Shown in pieces: positions 37,801-43,689 of a stretch of DNA of 59,167 bases. Under the pieces are notes generated by a model that saw nothing but the letters and a program-made list of their open reading frames with translations, did no database searches and was not told where the DNA came from. The first letter of the stretch is position 1. Every line of letters begins with the position of its first letter. Source of the stretch: Flavobacterium sp. UBA7680 (lineage in GTDB: Bacteria > Bacteroidota > Bacteroidia > Flavobacteriales > Flavobacteriaceae); NCBI RefSeq assembly GCF_002482975.1, contig NZ_DLHA01000052.1, forward strand, positions 1 to 59,167. The letters are read 5' to 3'. Position numbers and translations under genes: made by a program.

Positions 37801-38543
37801 ATTATTATGGGGCGAGGTATTACGATCCTAAGGTTAGTATTTGGTATAGTGTGGATCCGTTGGCGGAGAAGTATCCCGATTATTCACCATATGTATATTG
37901 CGCCAATAATCCAGTGCTATACATTGATCCCGATGGACGAGATTGGTATGTAAATTATTTTACTGGTGGCATTTCTTGGAAAAATGGTAGTGATTCACGA
38001 TTTGGTTATAAACACCTCGAGTATATTTGGGGATACACTGATGTAAATGGAAATAGACTTTTAATGGATGGGGATACAAAACAAATAATTTACAACGGCA
38101 AAGTTCTTCATGATTTTAATAAAAACCCTGATAGTAGCTATGGTGGTTATGCATTTAGTGGAACTGGTACTCAAGAAAGAAGTACGCTAACAAATGGAGG
38201 CAGGAAAGTGGAGTGGTTGTTTAGTTTTGGAAACATGATAGAACTTATTAATTTATTGCTTGGAAGACATCCAGGTAAAGTTACCAGTCCAAAAGGTTCT
38301 GTTGATAAAGGAACAAATGGTGGAAAGCCAACAACTGTTGATAAAATTGATTACGGTGTTGATGCTGTTGGTAGTGCGTCGGATGCAATAAAAGAAGAAG
38401 AGGAACGTAGGAAAAAAAGCGCAGATATGATACAAATTGTCAAAGACGACGAAAACCCAAATAATAATCGTCATATGAGTACACATGCTTATGAAGCAAT
38501 GAAAAAAAAGGAAAAAGAGAAAAAGAAAAATGGAAAAAAGTAA
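25833..38543 (+). CDS. Giant SpvB/RHS polymorphic toxin
   Basis: A 4236-residue protein. An N-terminal hydrophobic stretch (about 15-35) suggests export. In order: a SpvB-like domain (about 490-830; GDASFSYPIKLPAGRKGMQP and SWLGDGWNLSAP); thrombospondin type 3 Ca2+ repeats (about 836-895; DSDGDGVCDADDECPS); two copies of a KCYSVSFPIP module (about 1047 and 1505); FG-GAP/VCBS-like repeats (about 1302-1416 and 2476-2776; DVNGDGLPDIV); a TcdB-like region (about 2790-2870); YD/RHS repeats (about 3070-3780); and the RHS core (HPDHLGTSTALTD to GARYYDP) ending at DPDG (4032-4035). A variable tail of about 200 residues follows. The tail has no catalytic motif I recognise, so the toxin activity is unknown. 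The candidate immunity gene overlaps its end. Confidence 0.9.
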   Translation: MQNRTTTFGVKRNVLNIFHRLMLLAILHSSFIAPSQNLITASLNYKEPLSYKGYLLNKEETKMEAPINSILNGKNLIEEANIPVNSNSESKSKNEDLNAHYSVPSDITSGFIGVSKEKPLDDSSDNLFKVHLKDLPTTNSKVYLTYELFGAQDYTAVSRSINNRLSTGGYVVKNQLGWTTQKEEIDVNWLKTGENKIMFGIPVGASYQYQIKNLKIEVEEFKVASVSSNIVIPNLTINYFKNNQIYLKGFLRNSSANDVKVYFEDNLVSFTDGEFEGFLTLTEALKKRKFIIIKALDSKGLIGQEIITLDNLIEADRIFTLDKVEDKVSKIFKAQQSNYLQADGAKVTLKDSALVEDKEITIKKLRAIDIAPMASGMINVTKGGLGYRFLPDGTKFEKPVILSIAYDENLIPKGYTSNDIKTFYFNTDSKSWVAVKRDTIDKEEKTILSLTTHFTDYVNGIIQTPESPETAGFTPTMMNDIKAADPSSEMTLISPPEVSQKGDASFSYPIKLPAGRKGMQPQLAVQYGNDGSNSWLGDGWNLSAPAITIDTRWGVPKLDTEFETEIYTLNGEQLMYPKVNGQDWMPNRHQEIGGIYDTSPVLRITDAIFTPRKQGSFTLIQRLGDNPTNYYWKVTATDGTISWYGGKDGVVENSVIKNSAGQIVYWGIYMIEDVFTNNVKYKYDNDPNFSGNGSPSQANLEGSYLFKLNSIKYTGFNNEDGLYEVVFIAKESRPDIAINARLGVKQVEPFLLTDIVVRKVASELPIRKYIFAYNPNLSKFRKSQLISVAELDKHEKEFYRHTFEYYDDLADGNGNDIYFSSGVDQTICFDTSNECPDSDGDGVCDADDECPSVFGPPSNKGCPLCPDQDSDGVCDADDSCPEVAGNADNDGCPSTLSCGQYLAVNNGQTGVYNYVVEVGTGTGSFGIDYNALGIPDKFEVSWNNGTSSNGGAYSSSKFVGSIYYYQMLLNLGVPASDMNLVPPGTAAIGTLLVNKASAYPTTINVTVTAPLLQTFWNIKTVCPPPAPKTGRTGINPKSIVGETESKKCYSVSFPIPKTSSNENDFSTTVKINNIPVNQFGKGYRFDVKLSNTNVNYNLSDFISDIEHTFGCKVIVDENTITITATNSYMGFDTINLVSTDGVSKSYSFKELDCTTLKEKLSSISKKLLSVVNNNSLMATKDELSLKNNIFKGNNNSKLNKGLFPAGNYFHNLLNNHSISYEGVGSTINPDCPPLYNASFFINGVIPSFVSVGAILGSSASSSFNAGGHLSFGIDFEWNNGHKLMTVGGGYSHSWEESESLTALIDIDGDGLEDCVYKLNDRLYWKKHLVTRTYDSNNEPVISHSFSGLKNITSIDGSIKDFYKSHGESSSYNIQLNAGVSAGSAIFGWDGSNNKSRSNVYFTDANGDGLMDIESYGTVYFNRIQGDIPFFEPESERTENMIIKAAPNEITPPDEILEDVTPAYDVVKVWEAPADGTIRIDNVIENTDPTKEAIATIEMEQFQEPKCYSVSFPIPYSTIKKFTWASFLRLDRISPVNVSLFLNKLVVNGADYSPLPKLYITNGDINGYRNDCLDYLNLITTPQETHYAIYSPDFLSSCNTFFNTIENDFTNSSFNLINYSALQHPCSGSPCCYGNIIDDSYLHFELLSQSVNTLVFNSKWEHNGLPLDRTNCPSGPNYNEEVIYNVPSTIISLDGISTAITVNGNSLSSSPYTLADSGDFLMFKNDFENQYPNSLVTLDSQTNIITITVNNTFDNFDVLTLSATNGNDSNNYNFSQIQCNQNKFKNDSDLFAEKGDWSSFRYTQEELKVIQKKNISKEEWIFNQKVLVDDNGKIIEKSINDVSEELKVKIVKERQQAQREAKDWLEEYYKKQKVGNLKYNTNRITNTNTCTYTPSSDLCLLYGIKLNASNSNTPITHNITTWNTECNPEGGLLNVRKGDRIYFRIHSISTGNPTISWDPKVSYTDVAMLGTTDQNGLKPYSSSYSEGFILSQSEPVTFPGNGTAQITWDDITVDNPSDIVTYEIVTRQANSQNSNYPITYPETVIYSQVCQPGATTTVSPTAALNAISASAVVTANSLAQFLFRVRSTSNVDWKSFEWKPKIICTTSQNVTPTAGGTSQGVVTDAETKYPIVDYSIYKPFNCGSYYKTIDISSYNSSGLTIEPVVPSSLFVSNFFQPQNGDHGVFNFVVKRGNTLVGKRIINVVNGSVTIFNADGLTVATTPILITGAGSRIEVGIYTDDSSRVLNHPTNVSLLFRLMNANTIATIMNGATPVSVTATDVNFMHKPLSQFGPMYRQWGQFFYCPEKAANSIVDPTLGIKLIKEELLTITDAQATQLQTALNNNTIVNQPAINPQDPAATTNMFNNLNTLVDQTGINNFPFMMANPVRSNAENTIVEKWIGFHNENYTTARTSRAATLAQSYVLPSITTITQGLYETGAIGIDRVTKGKGQNITAGGGYGGFQASAVSSLGGSSTTLTDYIDLNGDRYPDIVTPNRLQYTLKTGGLFNPIDRSITGSMSDDDNGNWGISASGTFSKAGKPIAANADKRNGTDHIGKPVTFAFGGGGNSTGISGSFGSGDNNTTRMWADVNGDGLPDIVKRTVNDSVANISIDLNLGNNVFSAQNYWGNFTLAAGSSTTIGGGLGFNFANGSIEAGLSLGRTDSDTNNTLFDINGDGLLDKVSSNGSSLSVDYNLGNNFASNVTQISNQFDYKNNAETVNSGINGTGTYAAIWPLYLILVTIPLKIPSVSVTASLGSSTNRTKKTLTDFDGDGYPDFVEELNPGTVRVYSSRIRRTDMLKSVTNPLGGKFTVDYKVQPVDYDNPHAKWVMSDLVIEDGYDKINDGRDVYKKHFIYENARYDRREREFYGYETVKTQDYAMDADNLPTTVYRTSVSKYHNRSYFLNGLLKESYVLKGEDENAKYSRTENIYELRALHENNSEISSTVLPYNFDVGGREGRRTAGVVMTKTINYLHELSPEPLLITEVVMTYDEKGRVKLFENKGNILDVQDDYYSKIKYHDDSALLNQNILNVPKAISVSDAVGLKRQRTTTVNPANGNIDAVSALIINDVEAQTTMKYDVYGNLIQIKYPENHNGQAMYYDYNYDTDYNKYIVAIKDAFGYISSATYDSDFDKVIETTDLAGNLMKYDYDSFGRNTKIVAPKEIESEKKYTIKFEYFPNYASLEDRPYRECIDMNLFTPFAITSHYDVQHNGNDIQTVTFIDGLARPIQVKKDIQLNVGSTQKPSYKESMSISGKVRFDDFGRAIAQFHPYYEEKNCGVNYMVNEYESQYNSNTVYDELDRPTLTTDPDGNSSTMQYTIETDVDNTIALKTKTIVDQNGTQNIVTETFKDVFGKVISTKNEGATDLWTRFEYNAIGELLSYTDAENMVTKYKYDLLGRKMFVVNPDNGTTKFEYDSASNLVKLQTANLANDNTLNPDERYIKYHYDFNRLEKIFYPNTPLGDNISNVSYKYGGVGNETGRLVYQEDATGIQEFEYGNMGEVIHNRRVVVGPNIPTLVYNTYFNYDSWNRLQDMKYPDGEKIAYNYDLGGNLFRMTGVVDSAPYNYIERIDYDYYEQRQYLLYGNQTETFYNYLPSLRRLNVLNVKMSNGQDLFLNEYEYDKVGNVISLKNNANPASNGMGGNYRHDFKYDNLNRLQFATGYFNGDQSSQEPLGNDYSSNYDVSMTYNNTHGIVQKDQKHNKNGLGFIPNSYKNDYAYHPGTHKVHTVIDSNSGNQETFNYDLNGNLIAKYVNNDNITQIRWDEYNRLRVVNDNSSMQHYIYDGSGERVLKANTDIEVVYQNGTLVANSVTINGYTTYPSAFIVTNQLGIYSKHYYAGSQRIVSRIGNGNAVEIFSGNEPRMSGDTTFDDKKLQKAQITDVKQLAEKVGRKNVFFKEFKPYTYEEIQKILDEENEGESKSVTEVQQEPTLQPLYFYHPDHLGTSTALTDINGDAYQFFLNLPFGETMAEQLPSSDYQTPYKFNGKELDEETGLYYYGARYYDPKVSIWYSVDPLAEKYPDYSPYVYCANNPVLYIDPDGRDWYVNYFTGGISWKNGSDSRFGYKHLEYIWGYTDVNGNRLLMDGDTKQIIYNGKVLHDFNKNPDSSYGGYAFSGTGTQERSTLTNGGRKVEWLFSFGNMIELINLLLGRHPGKVTSPKGSVDKGTNGGKPTTVDKIDYGVDAVGSASDAIKEEEERRKKSADMIQIVKDDENPNNNRHMSTHAYEAMKKKEKEKKKNGKK

Positions 38544-39312
38544 ATATAAAATAATATTAATCGCATTTTTTGTTATATTTATTGGACTGATAGTATTTGT
38601 TTTTTGTTTTAAAGATGAAAAAGTACAGACCTTGAAACGATATTATTCAGATTCTGAAAAAACTTATGTACACCAGTATATTATAAGAAATGGAGATACC
38701 ATCCTTCATGGAGATGTCATAGTATACAACAAAAAGGGGATTAAAGTAGCCAAAGGTAATTTAATAAATAATGTACCTAAAGGGGAGTTTATTTATTATT
38801 ATGATAATGGTAAAATAGAATCTATAAAATACGTACTTGGTAATAAAAAAGATGCAGAATATCTTTGGAACTATCCAAATGGCAAAATTGAGAAATATGT
38901 TTTCTTTAATGATTTAGGCGAACCGTACTTTATTATCAGCTATGATGAAAAAGGACCAACACAATATGAAGGTCCTACCATAAAGAATATTTATCATAAA
39001 AAATTTAATTCTAAAAAGCATAACGATATTCAAGATAACCAATATTTTAGAGTAGGTGACACTTTAATACATCAATATTTGGTTGCAAATATTCCAAATG
39101 CCAAGCGTAGTTTTACCGTAGAGAATGTTGGTAATGATAATGTAAAAGTTAAAAGAACAATCACTCCAAAGCCACCAACAACTATTGATGTAAAAGAAAT
39201 TCTAACTAAGAAAGGTAAAAATACAATAAGAGCTGTCGTGAAATATGAGTTTAAAGATGATATTGTGCCTGCCATTAACGACACACTTTCATTTGATGTA
39301 GAGGTACACTAA
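38530..39312 (+). CDS. Candidate immunity protein, YwqK/MORN-like
   Basis: A 260-residue protein. An N-terminal transmembrane helix (IILIAFFVIFIGLIVFVFCF) anchors it, with the rest outside the cytoplasm. Residues about 50-140 carry MORN/YwqK-like repeats (KGNLINNVPKGEFIYYYDNG, then LWNYPNGKIEKYVFFND). The C-terminal 100 residues are a beta domain of unknown type. It starts 14 nt inside the end of the RHS gene, the usual place of an immunity gene; YwqK-family proteins are known antitoxins in some systems. A hairpin terminator follows. Immunity is inferred from position. Confidence 0.65.
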   Translation: MEKSKYKIILIAFFVIFIGLIVFVFCFKDEKVQTLKRYYSDSEKTYVHQYIIRNGDTILHGDVIVYNKKGIKVAKGNLINNVPKGEFIYYYDNGKIESIKYVLGNKKDAEYLWNYPNGKIEKYVFFNDLGEPYFIISYDEKGPTQYEGPTIKNIYHKKFNSKKHNDIQDNQYFRVGDTLIHQYLVANIPNAKRSFTVENVGNDNVKVKRTITPKPPTTIDVKEILTKKGKNTIRAVVKYEFKDDIVPAINDTLSFDVEVH

Positions 39313-39338
39313 ATTTAAAATTATTGGTAAAATTTAAT

Positions 39339-39354
39339 GCCCTCATTTGAGGGC
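39339..39354 (+). terminator. Intrinsic terminator after the immunity gene
   Basis: GCCCTC-ATTT-GAGGGC forms a perfect 6-bp stem followed by TTTATT, 26 bp after the stop at 39312. It closes the T9SS/RHS/immunity operon. Confidence 0.7.
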
Positions 39355-39363
39355 TTTATTATT

Positions 39364-39546
39364 GTGGACCCATTGATATAGAGATATAAACTATTAGTCA
39401 TTGTGTTTACTGCGGAAATAAACCAATAAATTTGATTTCCTGATGGGATTGAATGGTATACCAATACTAGAAAAAATAAAATCTATTGGTTACCTATTGG
39501 TCATAATATTAGAGGAAATATTTGGAGCCATCAAAGCTATTGGTAA
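39364..39546 (+). pseudogene. Orphan, frameshifted RHS tip remnant
   Basis: This piece repeats the end of an RHS core in broken frames. VDPL (39364-39375) is followed by an in-frame TAG. In another frame comes SHCVYCGNKPINLI (39396-39437), matching the core's Y-C-x-N-N-P end. After another stop and shift comes PDGIEWYTNTRKNKIYWLPI (from 39439), closing at TAA (39544-39546). The intact gene has VDPLAEKYPD, YVYCANNPV and DPDGRDWYV in the same order. It is therefore a displaced alternative toxin end that has decayed. Sequence to 39709 may hold remains of its partner. Confidence 0.7.
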
Positions 39547-39709
39547 AATAAACCAGATCACTTAGTAAGAACTACAAAAACAAATCATGATTAACAGCAA
39601 TGTTGTTTCGGACTATTAATGGATAATTTTATCTCCAAGATATTGCGATTTATTGCACTAACGCAGGTAATAATAGTTTGTTTAATGCTTTATGAAAATA
39701 AAAAATAAA

Positions 39710-39729
39710 CCCCAAGCTTTCGCTTGGGG
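39710..39729. terminator. Bidirectional-type hairpin terminator
   Basis: CCCCAAGC-TTTC-GCTTGGGG is followed by TTTT on the plus strand and preceded by an A-run (TTTATTTTT on the minus strand). It lies 25 bp past the stop of the FISUMP gene (minus strand) and can serve both directions. Confidence 0.75.
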
Positions 39730-39753
39730 TTTTATAAATATATAATCTTCAAC

Positions 39754-40767
39754 TTAATTTTTCACACAACGCACAGAGATAGCCGCTTTGTTTCTTATTG
39801 AACTTCTCGTTAACGAGTTGGTTAGGCTTACATTTACCGTATAGGCTGAATTGGCGCTTGATGAGGTGGCACTCCACCAATAAGCCACTTCACCTAAAAA
39901 CTTAAATGGATCTTCGCCTGTTACTGTTGTGGTTAAATAGCCTTGTCCTCCCGGTAGGGCACTAAAACCTGATTGGTTTGTTGCTATAGCGGCAGTAGGA
40001 GACCAAAGTGCTCCGGTGTCTCTCATTTTAGCACCGGCAACACTAGTTGTACCGCCTAAAAAAGTGGTTAATGCTGTCCATTCTTGGTCAGTAGGAATAT
40101 GCCAACCAGTAGGTGCTAATCCTCTTGGGTCATTAACGGCATACCAATTGTATAATTTGCCATAAGTAGTTCCGTTATCGGTTTCATTAGCATAATAACA
40201 CCATGCTCCAGTGGTTAAATTTTCCCATTCAGTTACATCTGTTACTTGTGGTATAACATCACCATTTCTATATTTACTAACGTTCAGATTTGTTTTCATC
40301 CATTGTTTTGTATTAATTATAACACTTGCATAGCTGTTTCCATCAACATCGGTAACGGTACCCGCATTTGTAAATAATTGGCTCAATGTAGTAAATGTGA
40401 TTTGATCACCATAAAACGTCCCTTCAGAATTTGTTCCATAGGCTCTAACATAGTAAGTTGTATTTTGTGAAAGCGGTGTTAGATTACTAAAGAAAGTACC
40501 AGTTGCATTAATATTTGTTTCTGTGGTGTGAGGTCCGGCAGTAGTTGGATTTGGTGATAAACCATAACATATACCATACGCAGAAACTCCGCCTATGAAA
40601 GTAGGATTAAAACCGCCAAAAACAGTTGCAGATTGGTGCCCTAAATTATTGACTGATGATGTCTCTACTCTGAATAAATTTTCAGGAATGGTTGTACTTG
40701 AATCGTCATCACTGCTACAACTAATTAATAGAAAAGTAACTAGTGTTAAGATTAGAATTTTTTTCAT
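39754..40767 (-). CDS. FISUMP-domain lipoprotein
   Basis: A 337-residue lipoprotein: MKKILILTLVTFLLISC (lipobox, Cys17), then an SSDDDSS linker. Residues about 30-130 are a fibronectin/Ig-like beta domain (GVSAYGICYGLSPNPTTAGP, NTTYYVRAYGTNSEGTFYG). Residues about 140-335 are the Fibrobacter major paralogous domain: KQWMKTNLNVSKYRNGD, YGKLYNWYAVNDPRGLAP, GWHIPTDQEWTALTTFLGG and the final AISVRCVKN. Surface lipoproteins of this kind are abundant in Bacteroidota; function unknown. A TACATTTG minus-7-like box lies upstream. Confidence 0.88.
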   Translation of the reverse strand: MKKILILTLVTFLLISCSSDDDSSTTIPENLFRVETSSVNNLGHQSATVFGGFNPTFIGGVSAYGICYGLSPNPTTAGPHTTETNINATGTFFSNLTPLSQNTTYYVRAYGTNSEGTFYGDQITFTTLSQLFTNAGTVTDVDGNSYASVIINTKQWMKTNLNVSKYRNGDVIPQVTDVTEWENLTTGAWCYYANETDNGTTYGKLYNWYAVNDPRGLAPTGWHIPTDQEWTALTTFLGGTTSVAGAKMRDTGALWSPTAAIATNQSGFSALPGGQGYLTTTVTGEDPFKFLGEVAYWWSATSSSANSAYTVNVSLTNSLTRSSIRNKAAISVRCVKN

Positions 40768-40790
40768 AATTGGATTTTTTTCTATAAAAG

Positions 40791-40798
40791 CAAATGTA
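40791..40798 (-). promoter_or_regulatory. Minus-7 promoter element (TACATTTG)
   Basis: On the minus strand TACATTTG fits TAnnTTTG and ends 24 nt before the start at 40767, a spacing close to the boxes at 16624 and 18352. No minus-33 element is evident. Confidence 0.45.
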
Positions 40799-41253
40799 AT
40801 AAAAACTTACAGTTACTGAATATTTTTTGAAAATAAATTTTGATTGTTAACATAAAAATTTTTAAAGAAGAAAGGCTTTTTCATATGAAAAATTAAATTG
40901 TATTACGACAACAATACTTTCAATTACTATAATTTTCAAAGTAGATAATAATATAATAACCAAGCAAATCATTTTATCTAGTGTTAATTTTGTTAAGTTT
41001 CTATGTATATTTTTTTTCAAATTATAATTAATGTGCTTATTATTTTAATATTTCTGAAAAGCAGTTGTTTTACAGTAGAGAAAAGACCACCTATTTTCTA
41101 ATGTTTTGACACATGTGTTAACGTTGATTTTTTATAATATTTTATATCAATTTCTTTGAATCATACCTCTTGAATAATTAATTGTTAATAATTACAATTT
41201 CTTGTCAAGAAATATTGGGTGGAATAATTACTTTAAATAATAATCACAAAAAA
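40799..41253. other. AT-rich intergenic region with short palindromes
   Basis: No reading frame is convincing. Palindromes are TTTTTCATATGAAAAA (40877-40892) and TTTCTTG-T-CAAGAAA (41198-41212). They may be operators; nothing else stands out. Confidence 0.35.
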
Positions 41254-41388
41254 ATGAAAAATTTTATCCTAAATTTTCTACTTTTACATTACTTAGTTTA
41301 TTGGTTTTATACTAGTTACCCTATTGGTACACCTATAAATGATTTAACTTGCGAAGTCTTATCAATATTGAAATTGTTTAAAGAATAG
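41254..41388 (+). CDS. 44-aa hydrophobic small protein
   Basis: A short frame: MKNFILNFLLLHYLVYWFYT, then SYPIGTPINDLTCEVLSILK and a short end. The first half is one hydrophobic helix, the second a small amphipathic tail with one Cys. An A-rich leader precedes the ATG, and strong hairpins follow at 41388-41406 and 41434-41459, as expected for a short independent transcript. It is a possible membrane peptide; without homologues in hand the call is tentative. Confidence 0.4.
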   Translation: MKNFILNFLLLHYLVYWFYTSYPIGTPINDLTCEVLSILKLFKE

Positions 41389-41433
41389 CGGAGCCTCTTT
41401 CTCCGCTGAAAAAAATCCTAAATGGTATCAAAA

Positions 41434-41466
41434 CCTCGAAAATCCTATGATTTTCGGGGTTTTTTG
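41434..41466 (+). terminator. Intrinsic terminator
   Basis: CCTCGAAAATC (41434-41444) and GATTTTCGGGG (41449-41459) form an 11-bp stem with a G-T pair and a CTAT loop, followed by TTTTTT. It separates the small ORF from the integrase region. Confidence 0.75.
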
Positions 41467-41520
41467 CTTTTACAGACATATCAAATTATTCATTGAATCT
41501 TATCTCATGCGAGATAAAAT

Positions 41521-41555
41521 CGAGACCCTAGAAAAAATCAAAAATTAGGGTCTCG
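41521..41555. repeat. Perfect inverted repeat near integrase
   Basis: CGAGACCCTA (41521-41530) and TAGGGTCTCG (41546-41555) form a 10-bp perfect repeat with a 15-nt spacer, 127 bp before the integrase start. It may be a terminator or part of the recombinase attachment region. Confidence 0.45.
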
Positions 41556-41681
41556 CTAAATTCTCTCAACCCTTTCAAGCATTGGGTTTATCAACGTGTT
41601 CAATAGCTTGTTCACTCAGTAAACATCTTGTTTGATTTGAATTAGGAATTTAACTTGAAGAATAATTAATCAGTCAACAAA

Positions 41682-42935
41682 ATGAAAGCAAAAGTTACCT
41701 TGCATTTTTATGCAAAATCCACCAAAGCAAATACTACTGGACAATTTCCAATTTATATAAGACTTACAGTAAACGGGAATCGATTAGAATTCAGCACAAA
41801 GAAATTTGTTGATTCTAGCAGATGGTCGGCAGATTTAGCCAAAATGAAAGGCACTACAGAAGAAGCTCGTTCAATCAATAGTTATCTTGATTTAATGAAA
41901 TCTAAAGTATTGGATATTCAAATGGAACTAATCCATAAAAAACAAGAATTAAACATTGAGAATTTTAAAAGTAAACTTTTTGGATTGGAAGAAAAACAAC
42001 GTATGCTCATCCCTATCTTTCAAGACCACAACAATAAAATAAAAGAGTTGGTTGGCAAAGAATATGCTTCGGGTACATTAGAACGTTATACAACTTCATT
42101 GAAACATACAATTGAATTTCTTGAATGGAAATACAAAGTATCTGATATAGATATTACCAAAATAAACCACGCCTTTATTACCGATTACGAATTCTATTTA
42201 AGAAGTGTTAGAAATTGCGCCAATAATACCGCCGTTAAATACATCAAAAATTTCAATAAAATAATCAAGATATGTTTGGCTAATGATTGGTTAGATAAAA
42301 ATCCATTTGCAAATTATAAATCTAAAGTTAGAGAAGTTGAACGCACTTATTTATCTGAAGAAGAAATTCAAAGTATAATTGAAAAAGATTTTAAAACTGA
42401 AAGATTATCTCTAGTTCGTGATATATTTCTTTTTAGCTGTTTTACAGGTTTAGCATATATTGATGTAAAAAACTTAACAAAGTCCCATATAAGTATCGGT
42501 ATCGATGGGGATAAATGGATATTTACACATAGACAGAAAACCGAAAGTGCTTCCAAAATTCCAATACTTCCAGTTACACAAATGATAATCGACAAATATG
42601 AAAATCATCCACAATGTAATAACGAAGATAAACTACTGCCTATTCTATCCAACCAAAAAATGAACGCTTATCTAAAAGAAATTGCCGGAGTTTGCGAAAT
42701 TGATAAAGAATTAACCTTTCACATTGCTCGACACACTTTTGCAACAACAGTAACACTTACTAATGGTGTACCTATTGAAAGTGTGAGTAAGATGCTTGGA
42801 CACAAAAATTTGAGAACAACTCAGCATTATGCAAAAGTATTGGATAGAAAAGTTAGTGATGATATGAAGATTTTGAAAGATAAATTTTCAATTTTAGACA
42901 ATAAATTATTAATAAAATCTTCTGTCACGAGCTAA
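41682..42935 (+). CDS. Tyrosine recombinase/integrase (IntDOT-like)
   Basis: A 417-residue site-specific integrase. It has an N-terminal arm-binding domain (about 1-95; ATLHFYAKST-type start seen as VTLHFYAKSTKANTTGQFPI), a SAM-like core-binding domain (about 105-210) and a catalytic domain. Catalytic features are HIARHTFAT (His347, Arg350), LGHKNLRTTQHYAKV (His, and nucleophile Tyr383), and a Lys on the beta hairpin. The first catalytic Arg is missing: the segment reads FTGLAYIDVK (Ala258), as in IntDOT, which has Ser there. It probably drives integration and excision of the element that runs to the right. Confidence 0.9.
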   Translation: MKAKVTLHFYAKSTKANTTGQFPIYIRLTVNGNRLEFSTKKFVDSSRWSADLAKMKGTTEEARSINSYLDLMKSKVLDIQMELIHKKQELNIENFKSKLFGLEEKQRMLIPIFQDHNNKIKELVGKEYASGTLERYTTSLKHTIEFLEWKYKVSDIDITKINHAFITDYEFYLRSVRNCANNTAVKYIKNFNKIIKICLANDWLDKNPFANYKSKVREVERTYLSEEEIQSIIEKDFKTERLSLVRDIFLFSCFTGLAYIDVKNLTKSHISIGIDGDKWIFTHRQKTESASKIPILPVTQMIIDKYENHPQCNNEDKLLPILSNQKMNAYLKEIAGVCEIDKELTFHIARHTFATTVTLTNGVPIESVSKMLGHKNLRTTQHYAKVLDRKVSDDMKILKDKFSILDNKLLIKSSVTS

Positions 42936-43026
42936 ACATTCCTTGTAATCAAGGCTACTTAAAGTTATTATGACATTATTATTTGTTAAAAAAAGCATAA
43001 ACACCATTTTACTAACTTTTTTTTAT

Positions 43027-43055
43027 TAAGTTTGTTAACCAAATAGTTAAACTAT
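43027..43055 (+). promoter_or_regulatory. tetR promoter and operator
   Basis: TAAGTTTG (43027-43034) is a minus-7 box. Partly overlapping it, TTTGTTAACCAAA (43031-43043) is a near-palindrome, and ATAGTT-A-AACTAT (43043-43055) is a perfect one covering the expected start site. The layout is typical of TetR autorepression. Confidence 0.55.
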
Positions 43056-43068
43056 ATAATTAAACAAT

Positions 43069-43689
43069 ATGGATAAAATTAAAACTGAAAATACTGAAAC
43101 TGAAATATTAATAGCTGCAAAAGAAATCTTTCAGCAAAAAGGAATGGCTGGCGCAAGAATGCAAGAAATAGCAGATAAAGCAAAAATTAATAAAGCATTA
43201 TTGCATTATTATTATAGAAGCAAACAATTATTATTTGAAGCCGTTTTCAAAAGTGCTTTTTCGCTTTTAGCACCACAATTAAATAAAGTGCTAAATGATG
43301 ATAGTGACCTATTTGAAAAAATACGAAAGTTCACTGAAAATTATGTTTCGTTTGTAATCAAACATCCCTATTTGCCAAACTTTGTAATTCAAGAATTAAA
43401 TAAAAATCCAGAGTTTGTACTAAAGCTTCGGTCAGAAAAAAATTTCCCTTCTATTGATAAATTCAAGCTTCAAGTTAGTGATGCTATCAAACAAGGAGTT
43501 ATTAAACCAATTGAAGCAGAACAATTATTTATTAATATAATCTCTTTAAACATTTTTCCATTTATCGGAGAACCACTTTTAATGGCTCTTGTTAATGTAG
43601 ATAAAGAAAGCTACAATAAAATATTAGAAAATAGAAAAACTGAAGTGGCTGAGTTTATAATTAATTCTATAAAAAATGAAAAAAAATGA
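43069..43689 (+). CDS. TetR family transcriptional regulator
   Basis: A 206-residue TetR-type repressor. The HTH at residues about 10-55 reads TEILIAAKEIFQQKGMAGAR, then MQEIADKAKINKALLHYYYR, with the standard F-x-x-K-G-x-x-G/A pattern and the Y-Y-x-R/S-K-x-x-L-F end. The C-terminal helical ligand domain is of ordinary length. It is coupled by 4-nt overlap (ATGA) to the TolC gene, so it most likely represses the efflux operon and itself through the palindrome at 43043. Confidence 0.92.
   Translation: MDKIKTENTETEILIAAKEIFQQKGMAGARMQEIADKAKINKALLHYYYRSKQLLFEAVFKSAFSLLAPQLNKVLNDDSDLFEKIRKFTENYVSFVIKHPYLPNFVIQELNKNPEFVLKLRSEKNFPSIDKFKLQVSDAIKQGVIKPIEAEQLFINIISLNIFPFIGEPLLMALVNVDKESYNKILENRKTEVAEFIINSIKNEKK

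Noticed and set aside
39441..39580. 40-aa plus-strand frame MGLNGIPILEKIKSIG
   Set aside because: It is another frame of the orphan RHS tip; the PDGIEWYTN frame matches the RHS pattern instead.
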